Positions 8,016 to 14,581 of a stretch of 64,000 nt of DNA are shown here, piece after piece; the first letter of the stretch is position 1, and each line of letters starts with the position of its first letter. This stretch comes from CALDTK01 sp965215115 (GTDB lineage Bacteria > Bacteroidota > Bacteroidia > Chitinophagales > Saprospiraceae), in contig OZ244050.1 of the NCBI GenBank assembly GCA_965215115.1, forward strand, positions 1,178,001-1,242,000. Direction: 5' to 3'. The notes below the pieces were generated by a model. That model did no database searches. It had not been told where the DNA came from and saw only the letters and a program-made list of their open reading frames with translations. Position numbers and translations under genes: made by a program.

Positions 8016-8732
8016 CCCCTTCACCTGCGCCACCGCACTCGCCCAGAGCGCATCCCCCTCGGGCACGGCCGCCTCGAGGTCCACGATGTCCCCACTCACC
8101 GGGTGCGCAAACGACAGCTTATAAGCGTGCAAGTGGATGCTCCGGTCGGAGTTGGCCCGCCGGGCGCCGTACTTCACGTCCCCGTGGACAGGCGCGCCGA
8201 CGGCCGCCAACTGCGCACGGATCTGGTGGTGGCGACCGGTGTGCAACCTGACCTCGAGCACTTGGTACCGGTCCGTCTCGCCGATCTTGCGCCAGTGCAG
8301 TACGGCCTCCTTCGCGTCCGGCGCGCCGGCCTCGGCGACGTAGCTCTTGTTGCTCCGACCGTCGCGGGCCAGGACGTGGCGCAACTCGCCCTCGGGCACG
8401 TTCGGGAGTTCGTCGACCACGGCGAGGTAGGTCCGCTCGACGCTGTGTTGCTCGAACTGGCGCTGGAGCTCCTGCACGCTCTTCTTGTGCCGCGCGAACA
8501 GCACCAGGCCACTCGCGGGCTGGTCGATGCGGTGGATGAGGTAGAGGTCCCGTTTCGCGTAGGCGCTCGCGAGCTTCTGCAGCGTGGGGGCCTCGGCGTT
8601 GGCGGACTGCACGGCGAGGGCCGCGGGCTTGTTGAAGGCCAGGAGTTGGTTGTTCTTGAGCACCACCCAATCCCCGATCCCGGTGCCTTTCTGCGGCGGG
8701 GGCGGGAGACGCTTGAAGCCAGGTTTGGCCAT
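8007..8732 (-). CDS. RluA-family RNA pseudouridine synthase
   Basis: 241 residues. It converts uridine to pseudouridine in rRNA or tRNA. The catalytic motif HRIDQPASGLVLFAR is present with the invariant Asp, as are HTGRHHQIRAQLAAVGAP and GDVKYGA, all hallmarks of the RluA class. There is no S4 domain, so it resembles the short RluA/RluC-like or TruC-like forms. The last codons and stop lie inside the final unit of the tandem hairpin array, so the repeat has replaced or extended the original C-terminus. The small membrane gene lies 2 bases upstream (8735), suggesting co-transcription. Confidence 0.9.
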   Translation of the reverse strand: MAKPGFKRLPPPPQKGTGIGDWVVLKNNQLLAFNKPAALAVQSANAEAPTLQKLASAYAKRDLYLIHRIDQPASGLVLFARHKKSVQELQRQFEQHSVERTYLAVVDELPNVPEGELRHVLARDGRSNKSYVAEAGAPDAKEAVLHWRKIGETDRYQVLEVRLHTGRHHQIRAQLAAVGAPVHGDVKYGARRANSDRSIHLHAYKLSFAHPVSGDIVDLEAAVPEGDALWASAVAQVKGAC

Positions 8733-8734
8733 GA

Positions 8735-8914
8735 TTACCTTCGTTTGCGAGCCTCGGACTCGATGATTTCGGCGTCGACGTCGATCGGGGGTTGGTGTCG
8801 GAGCCGCTCCTCCTGCTCGAGCTCGGCGCGCCGCCGCTCCGTGAGCAGGCGCTGGCCGCGGTACCAGAAGTACACCGTGGCCAGGATCCCCACCACGATC
8901 AGGAGCTTGAACAT
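8735..8914 (-). CDS. Small membrane protein, DUF4834-like (59 aa)
   Basis: Starts at ATG 8914 (MFKLLIVVGILATVYFWYRG), giving one N-terminal membrane span, a basic/acidic helix and the tail PPIDVDAEIIE followed by RKRR. Small Bacteroidota proteins of the DUF4834 type have this build: a short span followed by a charged, proline-containing tail. The longer frame to 9058 lacks a sensible N-terminus. A -7 element TACCTTCG lies only 5 bases upstream, so the mRNA is probably leaderless. It precedes the pseudouridine synthase gene by 2 bases. Confidence 0.65.
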   Translation of the reverse strand: MFKLLIVVGILATVYFWYRGQRLLTERRRAELEQEERLRHQPPIDVDAEIIESEARKRR

Positions 8915-8919
8915 GGCGG

Positions 8920-8927
8920 CGAAGGTA
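8920..8927 (-). promoter_or_regulatory. -7 element TACCTTCG, minus strand
   Basis: On the minus strand TACCTTCG is followed after 5 bases by ATG 8914. With the normal -7 position, transcription would begin at or beside the start codon. It lies back to back with the plus-strand element at 8942, forming a divergent promoter. Confidence 0.55.
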
Positions 8928-8941
8928 GCCCGGCCCGAGCC

Positions 8942-8949
8942 TACCTTTG
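8942..8949 (+). promoter_or_regulatory. -7 element TACCTTTG before the SRA gene
   Basis: An exact match to TAnnTTTG, 22 bases before ATG 8972. No TTG at the canonical 19-21 base spacing was found. Confidence 0.55.
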
Positions 8950-8971
8950 GGACCAAGCCGCCCGCCCGCCC

Positions 8972-9421
8972 ATGCCCCGTCACTTCGGCCACCCGCCCGA
9001 TGTCCTCCCCGGGATGACCTACGGCAACCGCGTCGACCTCGCCGCCGCCGGCGTGCACCGTCCCTTACGCAGGGGCATCTGCGGCTCGCAGCAGGAGGGC
9101 TGCGAATCCATCGTCGTGTGTACCGGCTACGAGGACGACGTCGACGAGTGGGACACGATCACCTACACCGGCGAGGGCGGTCGCCGGGCCGGGGTCAACA
9201 AGCAGGTCGTCGATCAGGACCTCACGCGCGGCAACCAGGCCCTGGTGCTCAGCTACGAGCGGCAACTCCCCATTCGCGTGAGTCGCGGCCCCCTGCCCGG
9301 CAGCCCTTACGCCCCCGAGAGCGGTTACCGGTACGATGGCCTCTACCGCGTTGCGGACTGGTGGACCGAGACTGGCCGCAGCGGGTATCTGATTTATAGG
9401 TTCTTGCTGTGTAAGGTCTGA
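8972..9421 (+). CDS. Stand-alone SRA/YDG-domain protein
   Basis: 149 residues forming little more than one SRA (SET and RING associated) domain, which flips out and reads modified cytosine. Visible signatures: a G-x-x-Y-x-NRVDL start, GVHRPLRRGICG, the ESIVVCTGYEDDVDEWDTIT core, YTGEGG, DQDLTRGNQAL and YRYDGLYRV. In most bacterial homologues this domain is followed by an HNH nuclease in a modification-dependent restriction enzyme. Here the frame ends at TGA 9421 with no nuclease and none follows downstream. It may act with a partner elsewhere or serve as a modification sensor. ATG 8972 is chosen because the domain begins a few residues later and a -7 element precedes it. Confidence 0.85.
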   Translation: MPRHFGHPPDVLPGMTYGNRVDLAAAGVHRPLRRGICGSQQEGCESIVVCTGYEDDVDEWDTITYTGEGGRRAGVNKQVVDQDLTRGNQALVLSYERQLPIRVSRGPLPGSPYAPESGYRYDGLYRVADWWTETGRSGYLIYRFLLCKV

Positions 9422-9492
9422 AGCCGCGTGCGTTGAGTTGGCCTCGTGAGGCGCGCCCGGCGTGGAGACCGAAAGCCGCGCGCCCTCAGCCC

Positions 9493-9858
9493 TCACATCT
9501 CCTCTTCCCAGATCACGAACGAGCCCCCTACCCTACCCCCCACCGGCGGGGCCACCTTCTCGATCTCGACCCGGACCGAGGCCACCTGCCCGCGGTGCGC
9601 GACCCGCACCCGCTCGACGATGCGGTGCGCCAAGGTTTCGATCAACTGCACCCGCTCCCCGAAGACCTCCGCGCAGATGGCGTACAGGCTCCCGTAATCG
9701 AGCGTGTCCCCGAGCCTGTCGTCCTTCGGGACCGGCGTGGGCTTCAAGCGACACGCGACCTGCACCACGTACTCACCCCCGAGGATCGCCTCCTCGGGAT
9801 GGACCCCGTGCGGGGCGTGGAAGCGGACGTCGCGGAGGCCGACGGTAATCTCGGGCAT
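9493..9858 (-). CDS. folB: Dihydroneopterin aldolase
   Basis: 121 residues, normal for FolB. It cleaves 7,8-dihydroneopterin to hydroxymethyl-dihydropterin and glycolaldehyde in folate synthesis. Family features are visible: the start ITVGLRDVRFHAPHGVHPEE, the D-T-L-DYGSLY segment, LIETLAHRIVERV and a C-terminal VRVEIEKVAPPV strand. A TACCTACG element lies a few bases before ATG 9858. It stands alone, with no other folate gene in the window. Confidence 0.9.
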   Translation of the reverse strand: MPEITVGLRDVRFHAPHGVHPEEAILGGEYVVQVACRLKPTPVPKDDRLGDTLDYGSLYAICAEVFGERVQLIETLAHRIVERVRVAHRGQVASVRVEIEKVAPPVGGRVGGSFVIWEEEM

Positions 9859-9930
9859 GGGGGCGTAGGTATTGAAGGGGACTTAACGAGAACGCGACAC
9901 GCCGCAGACCGGGTGTACCTACGTACTTAG

Positions 9931-9938
9931 TACCTTTG
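9931..9938 (+). promoter_or_regulatory. -7 element TACCTTTG before the acyl-CoA dehydrogenase
   Basis: An exact TAnnTTTG match, 26 bases before ATG 9965, in a spacer between divergent genes. Confidence 0.55.
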
Positions 9939-9964
9939 GGGCCCTAGCCAGAATACCGTAGACC

Positions 9965-11233
9965 ATGACCAGCACCCCAGACGTAGCGGCCGCCGTACAG
10001 ACCGTTTCTTCGGCAGCGCCGCAGGAGATGCCGCACGCGGCACACCAGCGCTCGCAGCGCGAAGATCGCTACCAGGGGCACGACTACTACGGCGTCGACG
10101 AACTGCTCACCGAGGAGCACCTCCTGGCCCGGCAGGCCGTGCGCGACTGGGTGAAGCAGGAGGTGAGCCCAATCATCGAGGGCTACGCCGACCGGGCCGA
10201 GTGCCCGACGCACCTCTTCAAAGGTTTGGCCGAGATCGGGGCCTTCGGGCCTAGTCTACCGACCGAGTACGGCGGGGGCGGCATGGACGAGATCGCCTAC
10301 GGGATCATCATGCAGGAGCTCGAGCGCGGGGATTCGGGGATCCGCTCGATGGCGTCCGTGCAGGGGAGTCTGGTGATGTACCCGATCTACAAGTTCGGCT
10401 CGGAGGCGCAGAAGCGTAAGTACTTGCCCAAGCTCGGCAACGGCGACTTCATCGGGTGTTTTGGCCTGACCGAACCCGATCACGGCTCGAACCCCTCGGG
10501 GATGCTCACCAACCTCACCGACGACGGCGACCACTACGTCCTCAACGGTGCCAAGATGTGGATCACCAATTCACCCATCGCCGACGTGGCGGTGGTGTGG
10601 GCGAAGGACCCGGAGGGCAAGATCAGGGGCGTGATCGTCGAGAAGGACATGAAGGGCTTCTCGGCGCCGGAGATCCACGGGAAGTGGTCCTTGCGCGCGA
10701 GCATCACCGGGGAGTTGGTCTTCGAGGACGTGCGCGTCCCGAAGGCGAACGTGCTGCCGGAGGTCAACTCCTTGCGCGGGCCGCTGAGCTGCCTGTCGAA
10801 GGCGCGCTACGGGATTGCCTGGGGGGCGATCGGGGCGGCGCTGGACTGCTACGACTCGGCGCTGCGGTACGGCCTGGAGCGCACGCAGTTCGGTCGGCCG
10901 ATCGCGGGCTTCCAGTTGCAGCAGAAGAAACTGGCCGAGATGATCACCGAGATTACGAAGGCGCAACTCTTGGCCTGGCGCCTCGGGACGCTCGCCAACA
11001 AGGGCAAGGCCACCCCGGCGCAGATCTCGATGGCGAAGCGCGACAACGTTAACATGGCGTTGAACGTGGCCCGCGAGGCCCGCCAGATCCACGGCGGGAT
11101 GGGCATCACGCAGGAGTACCCGGTGATGCGGCACATGATGAACCTCGAGACGGTGCTCACGTACGAGGGCACGCACGACGTCCACCTCCTCATCACCGGG
11201 CACGACATCACCGGCATCCAGGCGTTCTCTTAA
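9965..11233 (+). CDS. Acyl-CoA dehydrogenase, glutaryl-CoA dehydrogenase type
   Basis: 422 residues. An FAD enzyme that oxidises, and in this subgroup decarboxylates, glutaryl-CoA to crotonyl-CoA in lysine/tryptophan breakdown. Subgroup features: SGIRSMASVQGSLVMYPI, GCFGLTEPDHGSNP, the flavin contact MWITNSPIAD, SLRASITGELVFEDV, RTQFGRPIAGFQL, QIHGGMGITQEYPV and the catalytic Glu in TYEGTHDVH, ending ITGIQAFS. These match GcdH better than short-chain dehydrogenases. The first 35 residues are an Ala/Thr-rich extension not typical of the family; a later start is possible. No other pathway genes are adjacent. Confidence 0.88.
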   Translation: MTSTPDVAAAVQTVSSAAPQEMPHAAHQRSQREDRYQGHDYYGVDELLTEEHLLARQAVRDWVKQEVSPIIEGYADRAECPTHLFKGLAEIGAFGPSLPTEYGGGGMDEIAYGIIMQELERGDSGIRSMASVQGSLVMYPIYKFGSEAQKRKYLPKLGNGDFIGCFGLTEPDHGSNPSGMLTNLTDDGDHYVLNGAKMWITNSPIADVAVVWAKDPEGKIRGVIVEKDMKGFSAPEIHGKWSLRASITGELVFEDVRVPKANVLPEVNSLRGPLSCLSKARYGIAWGAIGAALDCYDSALRYGLERTQFGRPIAGFQLQQKKLAEMITEITKAQLLAWRLGTLANKGKATPAQISMAKRDNVNMALNVAREARQIHGGMGITQEYPVMRHMMNLETVLTYEGTHDVHLLITGHDITGIQAFS

Positions 11234-11328
11234 ATGTTAGTTCTTTTGTCGGGCCTTAGCCCTCCGCGAAACTGTCTTCTATGTCCCCCATGTGTACTGG
11301 CTTGCGTACTGGCTTGCGTACTGGCTTC

Positions 11329-12567
11329 ATGACCCGCTGGCTGGCGGCGGCGGCCCTGTTGGCGACTGGCGCGCAAACGGTTTTGGCGCAAGCCGACCTC
11401 GGCGACCCCATCACGCTCAGCAACGCGAGCTTCGAGGACATCCCGCGGCAGGCGCAGGCCCCGCGCGGGTGGTACGACTGTGGATTCTCGGGCGAGAGCG
11501 CCGTGGACGTGCACCCGGCCAGCGTGCTCGCCAACGGGATGCCGGCCTTCTTCGAGGTGACCAACCGCGCCTTCGACGGCAACACCTACCTCGGGATGGT
11601 GGTCCGCGACAACGAGACCTACGAGGCCGTGTCGCAGCGGCTCATCGGCGGGCCCCTCAAGGCCGGGCAGTGCTACACCTTCTCGATCTACCTGTCGCGC
11701 GCGTCCAACTACGTGAGCGTCTCCAAGGTCGAGGACGTGGAGGCCAACTACGACACCCCGGCCAAGCTCCGGATCTGGGGCGGGTCGAGCTACTGCAACC
11801 GCCGCGAGATCATCGCCGAGAGTGCCCCGGTGAAGAACACCAACTGGCTCCAGTACAACTTCCGCTTCGAGCCGAAGTCCGACCACGCGTACCTGCTGCT
11901 GGAGGCCTACTACAAGACGCCGATGCTGTTCCCGTACAACGGCAACCTGCTGTTGGACCAGGCCGGCAAGATCGTCCCGACGCCCTGCGACGAGGACATC
12001 CCCGAGCAGTCGATCCCGGAGCAGCCGCTCGCGAGCAACACCCCCACCCGGCCCGCGCCCCCGAGGCCGGGTCCGCCGGCGCGCATCGACTCCCCCCGTA
12101 CGCCGGCGCCGAACAACGGGAACGCGACGACGGCCAGCAACGGCTCGCCCGTGCGCCCGGCCGCCAAACCCAACGAGGAGAGTCGCCTGCAGGGTCTGAC
12201 GCGTGCCGACCTCAAGAAGGGCAGCATCGTGCGCCTGGAGCGCCTCTTCTTCAAGGCGGACTCGAGTGCGATCAACGCGACGAGTCTGCCGGTCCTGGAC
12301 GAGATCTACACCTTCCTGAAGGCCAATCCGGACGTCGTGATCGAGGTCGGTGGGCACACGAACGGTCGCCCGCCGGACGAGTTTTGCGATAAGCTATCCA
12401 CGGCGCGCGCGGAGGCGGTGGTGGATTATTTGGCGCGCAAGGGCATCGAGCGGGCGCGGTTGTACCCGAAGGGCTACGGCAAGCGCAACCCGATTGCGTC
12501 TAACGCCACGGAGTTGGGTCGGAAGCGCAATCAGCGGGTGGAGATTAAGGTGTTGAGTATGGGGTAG
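11329..12567 (+). CDS. OmpA-family outer membrane protein with N-terminal carbohydrate-module-like domain
   Basis: About 412 residues from ATG 11329, which starts a good signal peptide (MTRWLAAAALLATGAQTVLA). The frame also allows ATG 11281, but that adds a 12-bp tandem repeat (GTACTGGCTTGC). Residues of about 25-220 form a beta-rich domain (SNASFEDIP, PRGWYDCG, CYTFSIYLSRASNY) like those preceding OmpA modules in this phylum. A Pro-rich linker follows. The C-terminal OmpA peptidoglycan-binding domain shows FFKADSSAINATSLPVLDEI, IEVGGHTNG, LSTARAEAVVDYL and YGKRNP. It probably tethers the outer membrane to peptidoglycan. Confidence 0.85.
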   Translation: MTRWLAAAALLATGAQTVLAQADLGDPITLSNASFEDIPRQAQAPRGWYDCGFSGESAVDVHPASVLANGMPAFFEVTNRAFDGNTYLGMVVRDNETYEAVSQRLIGGPLKAGQCYTFSIYLSRASNYVSVSKVEDVEANYDTPAKLRIWGGSSYCNRREIIAESAPVKNTNWLQYNFRFEPKSDHAYLLLEAYYKTPMLFPYNGNLLLDQAGKIVPTPCDEDIPEQSIPEQPLASNTPTRPAPPRPGPPARIDSPRTPAPNNGNATTASNGSPVRPAAKPNEESRLQGLTRADLKKGSIVRLERLFFKADSSAINATSLPVLDEIYTFLKANPDVVIEVGGHTNGRPPDEFCDKLSTARAEAVVDYLARKGIERARLYPKGYGKRNPIASNATELGRKRNQRVEIKVLSMG

Positions 12568-13109
12568 GGTGGCTTTTCGTCTTCTATTGGGCGCGCGCCG
12601 CGGAGGCGATGGGCCGGAAGCCGTTTTCGTTAGGGTTCCCATCTGAGATTAGCTGATCCAGGTGAGGGGGCGGCTTTCGCCAAAACCTGCGCGTCGGGGC
12701 CTGTAGGGCTCGCGGCGCTGGCGGACTGTATTGCGTTGATGTTGAGTCGTTTCGAACCTGCCGCGGGCGCTGGCGGACGAGCGGCTCGGGCGCTACGGCC
12801 CGTGTCACGTGATCGACGGCCAGGCTATCTAGTGGCAATGTCTCATCCGTTTGTGGGGTGCATCGTGCCCGGGAGCTGTGTCAGCGGGATAGGCGAGTAC
12901 GGGCGTTAATGGTGGTGGTGAGTAAGCGGGTTTACTGAGGGGGTGCAGACGGAATGTCGGCGCTGCGGAGAGTGATGGATCGTTGGATTCCAGGTTGACG
13001 GATCGAGTGGAGGTTTTTGCGGAAGCGTGAATGATCGGCTTGGGGTGGCGCTTGGGGGTATGGGGGTATATGCAGTATACGCCCTGTCCGTGCAGCCTCG
13101 GGCAGGCAT
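12568..13109. other. Gene-poor spacer before the toxin-antitoxin pair
   Basis: No convincing gene. It holds one copy of the dispersed hairpin motif (12673-12686) and a GTATA-TGCAG-TATAC palindrome near its right end. Short minus-strand frames here are low in coding character and I do not support them. Confidence 0.5.
13066..13080. promoter_or_regulatory. Palindrome GTATA-N5-TATAC, possible antitoxin operator
   Basis: A perfect 5-5-5 inverted repeat 30 bases before the first possible start of the toxin gene. The downstream antitoxin has an HTH domain, and such systems usually autoregulate through an upstream palindrome. Assignment is inference. Confidence 0.3.
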
Positions 13110-13511
13110 GTGTCACCTTTATTATGCACCTTTGAGAGTTGCAAATTTTATAGGAACCTTATACTTTTGCAAAATATAACAACCGCCGACCAGCATGACG
13201 TCGAGTCGTTCCTCTCCCGCCTCGAGGCCCATCGCCTGCTCGCGCGCCCGATCCGTTACGTCAACCGACAAAAGAACGCTCAGGCGCTGTTGGCCCTAGA
13301 CATCAGGTCCATCGACCGCGACGATGTGATTTTCGCGCTCAAGCTGACCAACTACAGTCATACGATCCGCGACTCGACTGGCGACCTGCTCGTTTTTGGT
13401 GACCAACTACGTGGGGTCACGATCTACATCAAGCTCGTAGATCACGACCGCCACGTCGAATGTGTGTCTTTCCACCCGGCCGAGCACCCGCTCGACTTCC
13501 CATACGCCTAG
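13110..13511 (+). CDS. MqsR-family toxin (mRNA endonuclease)
   Basis: About 113-133 residues depending on the start. The body VESFLSRL, NAQALLALDI, VIFALKLTNYSHTI, LLVFGDQLRGVTIYIKL and VECVSFHPAEHPLDFPY matches the MqsR/RelE-fold toxin family, which cleaves mRNA when freed from its antitoxin. The start is uncertain. ATG 13110 is the only ATG, but the family begins near residue 22. A good -33/-7 pair (TTG 13139-13141, 20 bases, TACTTTTG 13162-13169) lies inside the ATG-started frame, with an in-frame TTG at 13167. The antitoxin starts 2 bases after the stop. Confidence 0.75.
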   Translation: MSPLLCTFESCKFYRNLILLQNITTADQHDVESFLSRLEAHRLLARPIRYVNRQKNAQALLALDIRSIDRDDVIFALKLTNYSHTIRDSTGDLLVFGDQLRGVTIYIKLVDHDRHVECVSFHPAEHPLDFPYA

Positions 13512-13513
13512 TC

Positions 13514-14551
13514 ATGCGCCCTTACCCAACGCCCGAGCCATCCGATCCGCAGCAGCCACTCGAGCTCCGGTACGCCTCTGAGTCACTCGCCTTCCGGGGT
13601 GAGGACTACGCGGTGCAACAGGCCTTTTGGTACGATCCAGTTTCCGAGTCCGAGTTCACGACCGCGCCACTGGACGATCTCACGCTCGCGCAAGTCCACG
13701 GCGCCTACCGCGAGAGGCACGGTATTCCCTTCCCGGAGGAGATCAAGCGCATCCGCGAGCAGTACGGAATGTCTGCACGGGGGATGTCCGATATCCTCGG
13801 CTTTGGGGTGAACCAATATCGATTATACGAGGGCGGCGAGGTACCCACCGTCCCGCACGGTAAGCTCATCCGCTCGGTGGACAACCCGGCAGTCTTTGCG
13901 CAGCACCTAGCCACCGCCGTTGGGCTACCGAAAAGCAAACATGCAGGTGCTCACGAGCGGATTGTGGCGCTCGCGGCCAAGCCGCCCGGCGGCTTCACCG
14001 ATCTCGGCATCGCCTCGTACGCATCCGTGGCGACAGGCTACACGATGCCTTCGTTGGAGAAGGTCGCCGGGGTGGTGGCGCTGTTGTCGGAGGGCATGAC
14101 GTCTTTGTTCTCAACCAAACTCAACAAGCTACTCTACTACACGGACACGCTGAGCTTTCGCTACTTCGGGCAGGCGATCACCGGCTTACAATACAGGGCT
14201 ATACAGAACGGCCCCGTCCCTTCGCAATACCACGAACTATTCGGCGTCATCAGCAACGAAGAAGTGGCCGGCATCACCGTGCGGCGGCCCGAGCGTACCC
14301 TGCGGGACGTAGAGTCGGGGGAGGAGTACCAAGTGGAGTCATACAGTGCGGATGCGGCCAGTCACTCGGCAGCGAAGGCCTTGTTTACGAGTGAGCAGCT
14401 CAGCGTGATTGCGCTCGTCCGCGAGCGACTGGGCTTCCGGCGTACGAGAGACTTGGTCGCCTACGTCCACGAGGAGACGAGTTGGATGCGACACGAGGGG
14501 GGCCGAGAGGTTATCCCTTACGGGGAGGCGTTCGAGGTGCGGGAGTTGTAG
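13514..14551 (+). CDS. Antitoxin with HTH and Panacea (DUF4065/SocA-like) domains
   Basis: 345 residues from ATG 13514. The first 60 residues carry a short beta region; residues of about 70-130 are an XRE/MqsA-type HTH (YGMSARGMSDILGFGVNQYR, then LYEGGEVPT). The C-terminal half holds the Panacea/DUF4065 fold: LFSTKLNKLLYYTDTLSFRY then FGQAITGLQY, and QNGPVPSQYHELF. Panacea domains neutralise many unrelated toxins, and pairing one with an MqsR-like toxin is known for this group. The two genes are coupled (TAG-TC-ATG). It probably represses its own promoter through the HTH. Confidence 0.85.
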   Translation: MRPYPTPEPSDPQQPLELRYASESLAFRGEDYAVQQAFWYDPVSESEFTTAPLDDLTLAQVHGAYRERHGIPFPEEIKRIREQYGMSARGMSDILGFGVNQYRLYEGGEVPTVPHGKLIRSVDNPAVFAQHLATAVGLPKSKHAGAHERIVALAAKPPGGFTDLGIASYASVATGYTMPSLEKVAGVVALLSEGMTSLFSTKLNKLLYYTDTLSFRYFGQAITGLQYRAIQNGPVPSQYHELFGVISNEEVAGITVRRPERTLRDVESGEEYQVESYSADAASHSAAKALFTSEQLSVIALVRERLGFRRTRDLVAYVHEETSWMRHEGGREVIPYGEAFEVREL

Positions 14552-14581
14552 CTTGGGAGAGCGGGCGTTTACTGTCGGGCC

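Noticed and set aside
11230..12357. 375-residue minus-strand frame opposite the OmpA-type gene
   Set aside because: Antisense shadow; low-complexity Arg/Val/Gly composition, while the plus strand has clear OmpA motifs.
12829..13116. 95-residue minus-strand frame before the toxin gene
   Set aside because: Pro/His/Ser-rich composition without domain or promoter; overlaps the probable regulatory region of the toxin-antitoxin pair.
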